Shown: positions 14,108 to 22,399, numbered from the stretch's first letter. The stretch is DNA of 23,192 bases from an uncultured Clostridia bacterium (GCA_944382025.1 CALWMQ010000052.1:1-23192); one strand, 5' to 3'. Notes: generated by a model not told the origin, from the letters alone. Translations and numbers: made by a program.

Positions 14108-15313
14108 TTAGGCTTCAAAAAACGCCTTGTGTACGGCGGAAACCGCTCGGTCAGCGTCCTCGGCGGCAATCAGCACCGACACTTTGATTTCACTGGTGGA
14201 AATCATCTGGATGTTCACATTCGCCGCCGCCAGGGCTTCGAACATCAGGGAAGCGGTACCCTCATGGGTTTCCATGCCGGCGCCGACCACCGAAACCTTG
14301 GCCACGCTGGTATCATAGCTCAGGGATTTAGCTCCCACCATATCACAGTATTCCTGGAGGGCCGCCACCGCCTCATCTCCCTTGTCCTGGGGCACGGTGA
14401 AGGTGATATCCTTGGTGCCGTCCCGGCCCACCGACTGGAGGATAATGTCCACATTGATATGGGCCTTGGCTACCCGGGAGAAAATCTTAAAGGCGATACC
14501 GGGCTCATCCGGCAGGCCCACAATCATAACACGAGCCACATTGGTATCCTTGGCTACTCCCTTAATCAGCATTTCTTCCATCTTCGCGACCTCCTTGACT
14601 TTGGTGCCGGGCACCGCTTTCATGCTGGACAGGACTTCCAGCTCTACCCCGTATTTTTTCGCCATTTCCACCGACCGGTTGTTGAGGACCTGGGCACCCA
14701 GGGTGGCCAGTTCCAGCATCTCGTCATAGGTGATTTCCTGGAGCTTCCGGGCATCCGGAACCTTCCGGGGATCGGCGGTATATACCCCTTCCACATCGGT
14801 ATAGATCTGGCACAGATCGGCGTGCATGGCGGCGGCAATCGCCACCGCGCTGGTATCCGACCCGCCCCGGCCCAGGGTGGTTACATCCTCGTACCGGTTC
14901 AGCCCCTGGAACCCGGCAACCACCACGATTTTCCGCTTATCCAGCGCCGCGCGGATACGTTCCGGATTGACCCGCTTGATCCGGGCGGAAGAATAGGTGG
15001 AATTGGTTTGGAATCCCGCCTGCCATCCCAGCAGGGAGATGACGGGAAATCCCATGTTCTCAATGGCCATCGCCAGCAGGGCAATGGAGATTTGCTCTCC
15101 CGCCGCCAGCAGCATATCCATTTCCCGTTTACTGCCTTTGGGATTGATCTCCTTGGCTTTCTCGATCAGGTCATCGGTGGTATCGCCCTGAGCGGAAACC
15201 ACCACCACCACATCGTGGCCTTCCCGATAGGTGTCGGTGACAATCCGGGCTACGTTCATCACCCGCTCGGCGTTGGCCACCGAGCTGCCGCCGAATTTCT
15301 TGACTACCAGCAT
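14108..15313 (-). CDS. lysC: aspartate kinase, alpha subunit (with embedded beta subunit)
   Basis: A 401-residue monofunctional aspartokinase that phosphorylates aspartate, the first step to lysine, threonine and methionine. The kinase domain (1 to about 235) has VVKKFGGSSV at the start, AAGEQIS, TLGRGGSDTSAVAIAA and YTDVEGVYTADPR. The two ACT domains (about 260-401) include VGLPDEPGIAFKIFSRVA and MISTSEIKVSVLI and bind feedback amino acids. The start is ATG 15313, the natural N-terminus; the open frame upstream to 15469 runs into thrB. An AAAGGA lies 12 nt upstream, rather far. Inside the gene, AAGGAGGT and ATG 14581 (codon 245) could yield a separate 157-residue ACT-only subunit. It is last of the hom-thrB-lysC group, 52 bases after thrB. 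Confidence 0.95.
   Translation of the reverse strand: MLVVKKFGGSSVANAERVMNVARIVTDTYREGHDVVVVVSAQGDTTDDLIEKAKEINPKGSKREMDMLLAAGEQISIALLAMAIENMGFPVISLLGWQAGFQTNSTYSSARIKRVNPERIRAALDKRKIVVVAGFQGLNRYEDVTTLGRGGSDTSAVAIAAAMHADLCQIYTDVEGVYTADPRKVPDARKLQEITYDEMLELATLGAQVLNNRSVEMAKKYGVELEVLSSMKAVPGTKVKEVAKMEEMLIKGVAKDTNVARVMIVGLPDEPGIAFKIFSRVAKAHINVDIILQSVGRDGTKDITFTVPQDKGDEAVAALQEYCDMVGAKSLSYDTSVAKVSVVGAGMETHEGTASLMFEALAAANVNIQMISTSEIKVSVLIAAEDADRAVSAVHKAFFEA
14579..14596 (-). promoter_or_regulatory. internal ribosome binding site and start for an aspartokinase beta subunit
   Basis: Within lysC, AAGGAGGT (14596-14589) is followed 7 nt later by ATG (14581-14579), in frame, reading MEEMLIKGVAKD. The product to 14108 would be 157 residues and contain only the ACT regulatory domains. 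This site is far better than the one before the full-length start. Confidence 0.7.
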
Positions 15314-15365
15314 ACTCTGTATCTGTCCTTTCTTGTGGGGAATATCCCCAGAGATGGGTTGGGAT

Positions 15366-16259
15366 TTATTCAAACCGGACTTGGGCGCCTTGGCTGTCGC
15401 AGTCGAATACCGACACCTGCCAGCCATGAAGGCCGGCGGTTTGCAGGCGCTGAGACGCCTGGGAGACAAACTCCCTGTTATCCCGGTCGATAATCGCCAG
15501 AATAGAAGGCCCTGCCCCGCTGATGGCCACCCCGTAGGCTCCCAGATCGTAAGCCGTATAGAAAATCCGCTCCGCTCCGGGTATCATGGGGAACCGGTAG
15601 GGCTGATGGAGCCGGTCCTGGACCGCCACCCGCAGGTTCTGCAGGCTGCCGGAGAACAGAGAAGCCGTCATCAGCGCCGCCCGGGACAGGTTATATACCG
15701 CGTCCTGACGGGTGACTTGGGTGGGCAGCGCTGCCCGGGCCACTTCGGTTTTCAGCTCAAAGTCCGGGATCAGCACCGCGAACCGGATGCGTTCCGATAC
15801 CGGTACGCTGACCGAATGGACCCGGCCGCCATCCATCACCGATGTCACCAGCCCTCCCAGCAAAGCGGGCGCCACGTTATCCGGATGGCCCTCCAGCTCT
15901 GCCGCCAGATCGGCCACATCCTCCTTGCTCAGGGGGCTGCCCAGCAGGGTGTTGGCTCCCAGCAGCCCCGCCACCAGGCAGGCAGAGGAACTGCCCAGCC
16001 CTCTGGCCATGGGAATGTTGTTTTCCTGCAGGATATGCAGGCCGTGAAAGGGGCGGCCGCACCGCTGGTACAACACTTGGGCGGTATGATACACCATATT
16101 GCTTTCATCCATGGGGATAGGCACCCCATCGGCGGACTCGATATGGCAGCCGTCCGCCTCTTCCATCCATACATGGTTATATAGGGTCAAAGCCAGGCCC
16201 AGGGCGTCAAACCCGGCTCCCAGGTTGGCGCTGGAGGCCGGCACACTGATTTTCAGCAT
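15366..16259 (-). CDS. thrB: homoserine kinase
   Basis: A 297-residue GHMP-family kinase that makes O-phosphohomoserine from homoserine and ATP, the penultimate step of threonine synthesis. It has VPASSANLGAGFDALGLAL at the N-terminus, the phosphate-binding loop IPMARGLGSSSA (about 83-94) and the C-terminal GAYGVAISGAGPSILAI. HPDNVAPALLGGLV is also typical. The start is ATG 16259 with AAAGGCGAG about 9 nt upstream. It follows hom by 31 bases and precedes lysC by 52 bases in one transcript. Threonine synthase (thrC) is not in the window, so it must be elsewhere. Confidence 0.95.
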   Translation of the reverse strand: MLKISVPASSANLGAGFDALGLALTLYNHVWMEEADGCHIESADGVPIPMDESNMVYHTAQVLYQRCGRPFHGLHILQENNIPMARGLGSSSACLVAGLLGANTLLGSPLSKEDVADLAAELEGHPDNVAPALLGGLVTSVMDGGRVHSVSVPVSERIRFAVLIPDFELKTEVARAALPTQVTRQDAVYNLSRAALMTASLFSGSLQNLRVAVQDRLHQPYRFPMIPGAERIFYTAYDLGAYGVAISGAGPSILAIIDRDNREFVSQASQRLQTAGLHGWQVSVFDCDSQGAQVRFE

Positions 16260-16290
16260 TTTGCGTCTCGCCTTTCGTTCCAGGGGATCC

Positions 16291-17529
16291 TCACAGATCC
16301 GCCAGCCGGATCCGGCTGGCTACCTCTGCGCCCTGAAAGGACTGAAGGGCGGCATCCAATTCCTTTTCCGGTAATTTCTGCGTGATAAAGGCCACCTCAT
16401 CCTCCGGTGCCTCGGGGTAAGTCAGATACTCCACCTGGCCCAGAGCGGACTGGATCTGGTTTTTAGCGGCCTGTTTATCGGCGGCCTTCAGCCGTACAAA
16501 AACAGCTGTCTGCCCCTCGGTGTAATCCACCACATAATCCTCGCTGCCCCGTTCCCAGAACAGGTACTTCCGGGCCTTCAGGTGTTTTACCTCGTCAATC
16601 ACATCCGCTACCACAGCGGAGGCTGTCGGCAGTTTGCCCGCGCCCTGGCCGTAAAACATCACGTCACCGATAGCGTCGCCCCGCACCATAATGCCGTTGA
16701 ACACGTCCCGCACATCCGCCAGCAGGCTGGATTGATTAATCATCATGGGGGCCACAATGCCATACAGGTGCCCGTCCCCACGCTTTACCGCCCGGCCAAT
16801 GAGCTTGATGACCCGGTGGGAAGCCGCGGCATATTTCACGTCCTCGCTGGAAATATGGGCGATGCCTTCGGTGTGGATCTGTTCCGGATACACATGCTTG
16901 CCGAACGCCAGAGAAGCCAGAATACAAATCTTCCGGCAGGCGTCGTGGCCCTCCACATCGGCGGCGGGATTCCGCTCGGCGTACCCCAGCTTCTGCGCCA
17001 GAGCCAGAGCGTCCTCAAAGCTCATCCCATCCTCGATCATTTTGGACAGCATAAAATTGGTCGTCCCGTTCAGGATCCCGGCGATCTCATACACCTCGTT
17101 AGCCGCCAGGCACTGGTCAATGGGCCGCAGGATCGGGATACCGCCGCCTACACTGGCCTCAAAGAGGAAATTCAAATTGTTTTCCTTGGCGATTTCCAGG
17201 AGTTCGTCTCCCTTGGCCGCCACCAGCTCCTTATTGGAGGTAACCACGCTTTTCCCCGCCAGCAGGCAGCTCTTGACAAAATCATACGCGGGATGCAGCC
17301 CTCCCATGGTCTCCACCACAATGCGGATATCCGGATCCTTCAGGATATCCTGAAAATCCTTGGTAAACAGTTCCGCGTACGGCAGGTCGGGAAATTCCCG
17401 CAAATCCAGAATCCGTTTGATCCGGATTTCCTCGCCCGCCTTGTGGGCAATGCTGTCCCGGTTTTTCCGCAGCACCTCGGCCACTCCGGAGCCTACCACC
17501 CCATGGCCCAAAATCGCAACGTATATCAT
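16291..17529 (-). CDS. hom: homoserine dehydrogenase
   Basis: A 412-residue enzyme that reduces aspartate semialdehyde to homoserine with NAD(P)H. It has the Rossmann loop LGHGVVGSG (about 7-15), ETMGG, VVTSNKELVA, the substrate-site stretch FEASVGGGIPI, ILNGTTNFMLSKM, and GYAERNPAADVEGHDACRK with the catalytic Lys/Asp. The C-terminal 80 residues (TAVFVRLKAADK onward) form an ACT domain, giving the usual Gram-positive length and threonine feedback. I chose ATG 17529 because GGAGGT lies 5 nt upstream and the Rossmann strand starts directly after; ATG 17541 is a possible alternative. It follows the ACT regulator by 40 bases. Confidence 0.95.
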   Translation of the reverse strand: MIYVAILGHGVVGSGVAEVLRKNRDSIAHKAGEEIRIKRILDLREFPDLPYAELFTKDFQDILKDPDIRIVVETMGGLHPAYDFVKSCLLAGKSVVTSNKELVAAKGDELLEIAKENNLNFLFEASVGGGIPILRPIDQCLAANEVYEIAGILNGTTNFMLSKMIEDGMSFEDALALAQKLGYAERNPAADVEGHDACRKICILASLAFGKHVYPEQIHTEGIAHISSEDVKYAAASHRVIKLIGRAVKRGDGHLYGIVAPMMINQSSLLADVRDVFNGIMVRGDAIGDVMFYGQGAGKLPTASAVVADVIDEVKHLKARKYLFWERGSEDYVVDYTEGQTAVFVRLKAADKQAAKNQIQSALGQVEYLTYPEAPEDEVAFITQKLPEKELDAALQSFQGAEVASRIRLADL

Positions 17530-17569
17530 AGCTACCTCCATCGTTTCCTGTCCCCCGGGGGCAGGCGGT

Positions 17570-18031
17570 TTATTTGATCAGCTCATTGGACACCCGGGTA
17601 ATCCGTTCCACGCCCGGGATCTGCCCCAGGGACTGGATAAACTGGTCTACCGGCAGAGCCATCCGATCCGTCCTGGCGGATATGGATACAGTGGCGGCCC
17701 CTCCGGCTGGAATGTTCTGGTTCACCGTCAGGATGTTGGCACCCGCGCCCGCGAAAGCGGTCAGCATGCTGGACAACACCCCTGGGCGGTCCCGGAGTAT
17801 GGAATGGATGGTCAGGATCCGCCCCGACCGCTCCGCGTCATAGGGAAACACCGCGTCCTTATACTTATAAAAGGCGCTGCGGGAAATCCCGGCTTGCCGG
17901 GCAGCCTCCGCCGCCGTGGAAGCCTCCCCGGACAGCAGCAGCTTTTTAGCTTCCAGCACCTTGACGAACACGTCCGGCAGCACCTGAGGATCCACCAGCA
18001 GCAGCTGGCTTTTGGGTTCCTGTTGTTCCAT
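17570..18031 (-). CDS. UPF0735 ACT-domain protein, probable amino-acid-sensing regulator (PheB-like)
   Basis: 153 residues. Residues of about 38-60 (AAEAARQAGISRSAFYKYKDAVF) look like a helix-turn-helix, and residues 73-148 form an ACT domain (ILRDRPGVLSSMLTAFAGAGANILTVNQ). This matches the UPF0735 family, which includes Bacillus PheB; ACT domains bind amino acids, so a small DNA-binding or enzyme-modulating sensor is likely. Being first in the hom-thrB-lysC operon suggests it senses threonine or a related amino acid. The frame is open to an ATG at 18070, but the promoter -10 at 18073-18078 puts transcription start near 18066, so that ATG is not in the mRNA. ATG 18031, after GGGTGG, is the start and gives the family length. 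Confidence 0.88.
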   Translation of the reverse strand: MEQQEPKSQLLLVDPQVLPDVFVKVLEAKKLLLSGEASTAAEAARQAGISRSAFYKYKDAVFPYDAERSGRILTIHSILRDRPGVLSSMLTAFAGAGANILTVNQNIPAGGAATVSISARTDRMALPVDQFIQSLGQIPGVERITRVSNELIK

Positions 18032-18072
18032 ATTGTCCACCACCCGCGTACGGCTGTTTTGCTGTGACATAC

Positions 18073-18101
18073 ACTATATCACCACTGTACGCTGGATTCA
18101 A
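18073..18101 (-). promoter_or_regulatory. promoter of the ACT regulator-hom-thrB-lysC operon
   Basis: On the minus strand TTGAAT (18101-18096), a 17-base spacer and TATAGT (18078-18073). The leader is only about 35 nt, so there is no room for a riboswitch or T-box. Control must be at initiation or by feedback on the enzymes. Confidence 0.75.
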
Positions 18102-18279
18102 GAAAATGTGATGGGGGTTTTTAGCCGATTTTCTCTGTTTATTCAATTTATCTCCTATTTTCTATTGATTTCTTCCGTTTCCTGCCGATTTCATTTTCCA
18201 CCTTTTACACCACATGGTGAAAAACCTTTCAAAAATCTTGTGGAGATTCTCCAAACCGGCCTTTTGCTTTTCTATCCCC

Positions 18280-18308
18280 GCAATTGCCCAAGGTTCCGGG
18301 GCATACTA
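18280..18308 (+). promoter_or_regulatory. possible sporulation-type promoter of ytvI
   Basis: CATACTA (18302-18308) matches the sigma-G -10 consensus CATnHTA. The -35 (GCAAT, 17 bases upstream) is poor. No better sigma-A promoter was seen before the TTG start. Confidence 0.3.
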
Positions 18309-18336
18309 GGAAAAAAGCTGAAAAGAGGGATTTCCT

Positions 18337-19458
18337 TTGCTGAATCCGTCCAGCCCCGCTCCTTTGACTCCGGACCATACCCTTCAAAAACGCCTGCGGT
18401 TCCTTCTCAATCTCTTGTATTTCGGCGTATGCGCCGGGCTGGCTGCCTTGGTGCTGATAGGGGTTTTTAAATGGCTGCTGCCCTTTGTACTGGCTTTCGT
18501 CACCGCCGCCCTGCTCCAGCGCCCTATCCGTTTCCTGGTGGCGAAAACCGGCGTCAACCGCCAATACTTTTCCGTAGCCCTGATGATCCTGATGATCCTT
18601 TTACTGGCGGGCGGCATCGCTTTGCTTTGCTGGCGCTTGGCGGTTACCGTTGCCAATTTCCTTGCCAATGAGCAAAATCTGCGGGCGATTCAGGAGGGGA
18701 TTGCCGGTATCACTCAGGCAGCCAGGGATGTTCTTGATCGGATGTCCCAGCGGCTGTCACCGGAGGCTTTAGCAACGGTGAATACCGCTATTGATTCCCT
18801 CTCCGGAAAGCTGATAGACGCCTTGTCCGGGCTGTTTGCCGGCGGGGCTGCCTGGCTGATGCGGTTTGCCGCCCAGTCCCTTCCCATGCTGGCGCTGAAC
18901 TTCTTTATCTGGGTGCTGGCCTCCATCCTGCTGTCCATCCACTACCAGGATGTCCGGGATTTCCTGATCCGGCAGATCCCTGTCCCCTTTCTGTCTCTGC
19001 TGCGGGACGTCAAAGGCTTGTGCGGCGCCGCCGCCTGCAAATTGCTCAAGGCTTACGGCCTTCTGATGCTCCTCACCTTTGCCGAATTATCCGTGGGGCT
19101 GCTGATTCTGCGTGTTCCCTATGCCATTCCGGTTGCGGCACTGATTGCCCTGGTGGATATCCTGCCGGTGCTGGGTACGGGGACTGTGGTCATTCCCTGG
19201 GCGGCAGTATGCCTGCTCACAGGCAATACCCGGCTGTTTATCGGCCTGCTGGTCCTCTACGGCGTGATCACCCTGGTACGCAACATTCTGGAACCCCGGC
19301 TGGTCAGCCGCCAGACCGGCTTACATCCCCTTGCGGCCCTTTTGCTCATGTACCTGGGCCTGCGGCTGATGGGAATTTGGGGCTTACTGCTGTTCCCCCC
19401 TCTGGCTATGGCGCTCCAGCAGCTCCACAACGCCGGAAAACTGCGGCTGTGGAAATAG
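18337..19458 (+). CDS. ytvI: YtvI-family sporulation membrane protein (AI-2E transporter superfamily)
   Basis: A 373-residue polytopic protein with about seven or eight hydrophobic segments. The first two pairs lie at about residues 25-65 and 75-105, then a soluble stretch of about 105-165 (NEQNLRAIQEGIAG...DVLDRMSQRL), then the C-terminal cluster. Superfamily signatures are ALVDILPVLGTGTVVIPW and LEPRLVSRQTGLHPLAALLLMYLGLRLMG. The domain is shared with TqsA-type exporters; the subgroup in endospore formers is named for B. subtilis YtvI, a sporulation membrane protein of unclear function. The start is TTG 18337 with GAGGG about 6 nt upstream. The gene is divergent from the threonine operon and convergent with the PBP, with a shared bidirectional terminator downstream. 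Confidence 0.85.
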   Translation: MLNPSSPAPLTPDHTLQKRLRFLLNLLYFGVCAGLAALVLIGVFKWLLPFVLAFVTAALLQRPIRFLVAKTGVNRQYFSVALMILMILLLAGGIALLCWRLAVTVANFLANEQNLRAIQEGIAGITQAARDVLDRMSQRLSPEALATVNTAIDSLSGKLIDALSGLFAGGAAWLMRFAAQSLPMLALNFFIWVLASILLSIHYQDVRDFLIRQIPVPFLSLLRDVKGLCGAAACKLLKAYGLLMLLTFAELSVGLLILRVPYAIPVAALIALVDILPVLGTGTVVIPWAAVCLLTGNTRLFIGLLVLYGVITLVRNILEPRLVSRQTGLHPLAALLLMYLGLRLMGIWGLLLFPPLAMALQQLHNAGKLRLWK

Positions 19459-19824
19459 GATTTTCCGGCGGCTATCCGTAGGGCTGTAGGCCGCGCCTTG
19501 GAAAGAAAACGGACGGAACCGGGGCGGGCCTCCTGGTTCCAACGGCCAGGTATATCCGCCGCGTCTAATCCCCCTGAAACCAGCCCCCCTATTGACGGCT
19601 TTATCCCGCATACTTTCCATTCCTGACGGCCCTGCGTTTGCGCCGTTTCCGGATATTTTTCCGGCTGATCCGCCCTTGCCTTCATACAACACAGAAAACC
19701 CGTGCCCAAGCGGCTTTTACAGCCGGTAGGCACGGGTTTTGATGGGGACTCTTCTCTGCCCCGTATATCATCCTGATAGCGTTTGCTCCCAGACGCCGGG
19801 GAACAGCCTCCAGCAACCTATCCG
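19459..19824. other. intergenic region between convergent ytvI and PBP genes
   Basis: 366 bases. The only clear element is the bidirectional terminator at 19695-19740. Smaller inverted repeats (GGAACC/GGTTCC near 19515-19542; CCTGG/CCAGG near 19531-19549) lack U-tracts. The reverse-strand frames here have no ribosome binding sites. Confidence 0.5.
19695..19740. terminator. bidirectional terminator for ytvI and the PBP gene
   Basis: A perfect 12-bp outer stem AAAACCCGTGCC (19695-19706) with GGCACGGGTTTT (19729-19740) encloses a second stem CGGCT/AGCCG (19711-19715, 19721-19725). T-runs are present on both strands, and it lies between two convergent genes. Confidence 0.8.
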
Positions 19825-22041
19825 TCAGCCGGGTTCCTGATCCTGTCCCTCATCGTTGTCAGTATCCGGGACAACAGGATCCGGTTCCGGCTCGGGTTCA
19901 GGAGAACCGTGGGCAGTACAATAGCCGGGCATGAATTCCGGCTTATACACGCCGATTTCGGTCTCCGGACACCCATCAGTCGCCAGCATCCCTGTGGAAT
20001 AACAGAACTTGGCTTCCACGGTATTTCCCTTTTGGGTGAAGCTGCCGGGTTCCTTGCCCTCTACCAGAATCTTCATCACCTTGCTCCACAGGTTCCGGGC
20101 ATACGGTTTTTGGGCGTTGGTCAAGGTCTGAGTATGGTCATACCCAATCCAACTGGCACCCACATAATATGGGGTGCCGCCCACAAAGTAGGCATCCCGG
20201 CTCTCCTGAGTGGTACCGGTTTTGGCGAATACCTCCCAGCCGGCCCATTCCTTGGCCAAGGCCGCGGCGGTAGGCTGATGCTTACCAGTAACCACATGCT
20301 GGAGAAGCCGGTTCATGACATAAGCGCTATCGGTATCCAGAGCCTGCAAGCTGACCCGGGGAGTCATGGGCAGGATCTGCTCCCCGGAATTCTCGTCATC
20401 GCCGCCAACCATCACCTTCTCATAGGTATACGGTTCATTGTAATATCCGCCGTTCCCGAACATTTGATAAGCGGCCGCCATTTCCCGGGCATACACACCC
20501 TCGGTCAGTCCGCCCAGGGCCATAGGCGCCAAATCTATATCGGTATGGCCTTTCCCATCAGATTTGATCAAAGTCGTCATCTTCAGGTTGTTGGTCAGGA
20601 AATCAAAGCAGCGCTGGGGTGTCAGCTGCTGGCACAGCCGCCCGGCTACCGTATTCAGAGACTTCTGCAACGCCTTGTCCACCAGGGTTATACCGCTGTC
20701 GGTAGGCCGGTTCTGTCCAAAGTTCTTGGGCCAGTTGGTACCGTTCGGCAAGGTAATATAGCAGTCCTGCACCTGGGAGGAAAAATGTATCAGATTGTTC
20801 TGGATAGCCAGAGAATACACGCTGATGGGCTTCATGGCCGAACCAGGCTGTCGTTTGGAGCTGGTGGCGCGGTTCAGAACCCGGTTTCCGGTCTTTTCCC
20901 CCCGGCCGCCTACCACGGCCACCGTTTTCCCCGTATAATCCATCACATAGATGGCAGCCTGGGGATCCTGATCATCCCCCTCAATCTTTTTCGGAAAATT
21001 GGCGTCATCGGCATATATGGCTTCCACTTTGGCCTGAAGCTCCGGATCCTCACAGGAATAAATCCGCAGGCCGCCGTAGTACACCATATTTGTGGCGTAA
21101 GTCTCCGGATAGCCATAGGTTTCCATGAGATCGTGTATCACATCATCTATCAGGGTATCAGTATAATAATCCTGAATATCCACCACCTTGGCACTGCTCT
21201 TGAACACCAGCTCCTCGCCATAGGCCTGAATATACTCATCATCGGTAATGAAGCCCAGCTCATGCATTTTATACAGCACAGTACGCTGGCGGGCACGTAC
21301 GTTTTCAGGATGGCGGTAGGGGTCGTATTTGGAGGGGTTCTGCGTGATGCTGGCGATCACAGCGCACTGGGCCAGGGTCAGATCCTCTACCTCCACTCCA
21401 AAATAATAGTTGGCGGCGGCTCCCACCCCGGTGATGCCGCTGCTCAGGGGCAGGACATTGAGATAGGCTTCCAGGATCTCATCTTTACTGTACCAGTTGC
21501 GTTCCATTTCAATGGCCCGCATGATCTCGGTAATCTTCCGCTCGATCCGGTGGTCATCCTCCTCGGTGAGCACCTTAATCAGCTGCTGGGTCAGGGTGGA
21601 ACCGCCGTATTCGGTGGAAGAGAAATGAAGGATCAGGTTGGCAAAGGCGGAAATCGTCCGTTTCCAGTCCACACCATAATGCTCATAAAACCGTTCATCC
21701 TCGATAGCGATGACCGCATTCTGCATATTCAGGGGGATGGAGCTGAGGCTCTTCCACTTTTGCTTCGTTCCCTGCAGGCGCAGAAATTCCTCATATTCCC
21801 CCGTATCGGAATTTTTCACCATGACCACGCTGGTCTGGTTCTGGGAGATCTTGCTCAGGTCAGGAATTCCTTCCGTCCCATCAAAGTTGGTTACCACATA
21901 CACCGCCAGCACGCAGCCCACAATACTCCCGGTAATAGCGCCGATGAGCATAATAGTCAGCAGACATTTGAAAATGGCAGAAATGACTTTCAGGGTAACT
22001 TTCACCACTGGATTTTTGGTCCACGCTGGTTTTTTTGCCAT
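19825..22041 (-). CDS. class A penicillin-binding protein (PBP1A-type transglycosylase/transpeptidase)
   Basis: 738 residues. A short basic cytoplasmic end (MAKKPAWTKNP) is followed by one membrane anchor (about 20-50). The GT51 transglycosylase domain has EDERFYEHYGVD (catalytic Glu114), GGSTLTQQL (147-155), the RKITE region and KDEILEAYLN. The transpeptidase domain has SAMK (nucleophile Ser401), SLN (461-463) and KTGT (607-610). All catalytic motifs are present, so the enzyme should polymerise and cross-link peptidoglycan at the outer membrane face. The C-terminus is a Pro/Glu/Asp-rich disordered tail (EPEPEPDPVVPDTDNDEGQ). The start is ATG 22041 with AGGAGG 11 nt upstream, somewhat long; the longer frame to 22140 has no ribosome binding site. 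A TTGACA/TAAGAT promoter is at 22208-22236. Confidence 0.95.
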   Translation of the reverse strand: MAKKPAWTKNPVVKVTLKVISAIFKCLLTIMLIGAITGSIVGCVLAVYVVTNFDGTEGIPDLSKISQNQTSVVMVKNSDTGEYEEFLRLQGTKQKWKSLSSIPLNMQNAVIAIEDERFYEHYGVDWKRTISAFANLILHFSSTEYGGSTLTQQLIKVLTEEDDHRIERKITEIMRAIEMERNWYSKDEILEAYLNVLPLSSGITGVGAAANYYFGVEVEDLTLAQCAVIASITQNPSKYDPYRHPENVRARQRTVLYKMHELGFITDDEYIQAYGEELVFKSSAKVVDIQDYYTDTLIDDVIHDLMETYGYPETYATNMVYYGGLRIYSCEDPELQAKVEAIYADDANFPKKIEGDDQDPQAAIYVMDYTGKTVAVVGGRGEKTGNRVLNRATSSKRQPGSAMKPISVYSLAIQNNLIHFSSQVQDCYITLPNGTNWPKNFGQNRPTDSGITLVDKALQKSLNTVAGRLCQQLTPQRCFDFLTNNLKMTTLIKSDGKGHTDIDLAPMALGGLTEGVYAREMAAAYQMFGNGGYYNEPYTYEKVMVGGDDENSGEQILPMTPRVSLQALDTDSAYVMNRLLQHVVTGKHQPTAAALAKEWAGWEVFAKTGTTQESRDAYFVGGTPYYVGASWIGYDHTQTLTNAQKPYARNLWSKVMKILVEGKEPGSFTQKGNTVEAKFCYSTGMLATDGCPETEIGVYKPEFMPGYCTAHGSPEPEPEPDPVVPDTDNDEGQDQEPG

Positions 22042-22207
22042 GGAGTCATTCGCCTCCTCACATTCAGAATAAGGGTTCCGTTTGCTTCTCCCGCCAAGGG
22101 GACGGTGGGAAAGGGCGGTAACCCAGGGGGTATCCCCCACAAGGAATTGTGCGCATTAGGCAAAAGCTGGCCTTTGGATTTACCGAAACGCACAAAACCA
22201 CGTTCCT

Positions 22208-22236
22208 ATCTTATAGCACCCGCCAGAAAATGTCAA
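22208..22236 (-). promoter_or_regulatory. sigma-A-type promoter of the PBP gene
   Basis: On the minus strand a perfect TTGACA (22236-22231), 17 bases and TAAGAT (22213-22208). The overlapping TGCTATAAG offers an alternative extended -10 at 15-base spacing. The leader to ATG 22041 is about 160 nt. Confidence 0.65.
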
Positions 22237-22239
22237 ATA

Positions 22240-22260
22240 TCAAAACTGTAAGAGTTTTGA
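22240..22260. promoter_or_regulatory. inverted repeat, possible operator
   Basis: TCAAAACT (22240-22247), 5-base spacer GTAAG, AGTTTTGA (22253-22260): a perfect 8-bp-arm palindrome, flanked on each side by a TGTCAAA/TTTGACA pair (22231-22237, 22256-22262). It lies just upstream of the PBP -35 box, where a dimeric regulator could bind. Confidence 0.45.
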
Positions 22261-22322
22261 CAGGATTGTAACCGTATGTTGCGGAAATTGTCTGAACCCC
22301 CCCTTCTGTCCCAGGCTCATCC

Positions 22323-22352
22323 GTATAAATCCGGCGCTTTTTCACCATACTA
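22323..22352 (+). promoter_or_regulatory. sigma-G-type (forespore) promoter of the BofC-like gene
   Basis: GTATA (22323-22327), exactly 18 bases, CATACTA (22346-22352). This matches the Bacillus sigma-G consensus GHATR-N18-CATnHTA at every defined position. No good sigma-A promoter is seen. The ATG at 22400 is about 40 nt past the expected start site. Confidence 0.55.
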
Positions 22353-22399
22353 TATCCAGATTCATCCAACAGCTATGGTTGACCGACAGGAGGGACTTT

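Larger units (their letters stand above)
22042..22399. other. divergent regulatory region between PBP and BofC-like genes
   Basis: 358 bases with no gene. It contains the PBP promoter (22208-22236), an 8-bp-arm inverted repeat (22240-22260) and the sigma-G-like promoter (22323-22352). The stretch 22042-22207 is the PBP leader, in which I see no strong structure. Confidence 0.5.

Noticed and set aside
14090..15493. 467-codon open frame on the plus strand
   Set aside because: Antisense to lysC; no ribosome binding site and no recognisable domain.
19783..22251. 822-codon open frame on the plus strand
   Set aside because: It is wholly antisense to the PBP, whose catalytic motifs are all in the minus frame. 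The antisense protein shows no family and is His/Gly/Ile-rich, as expected from the complement of a G+C-rich gene.
22257..22262. TTGACA on the plus strand as -35 for the BofC-like gene
   Set aside because: No acceptable -10 follows at 15-19 bases; the hexamer is part of the inverted repeat.
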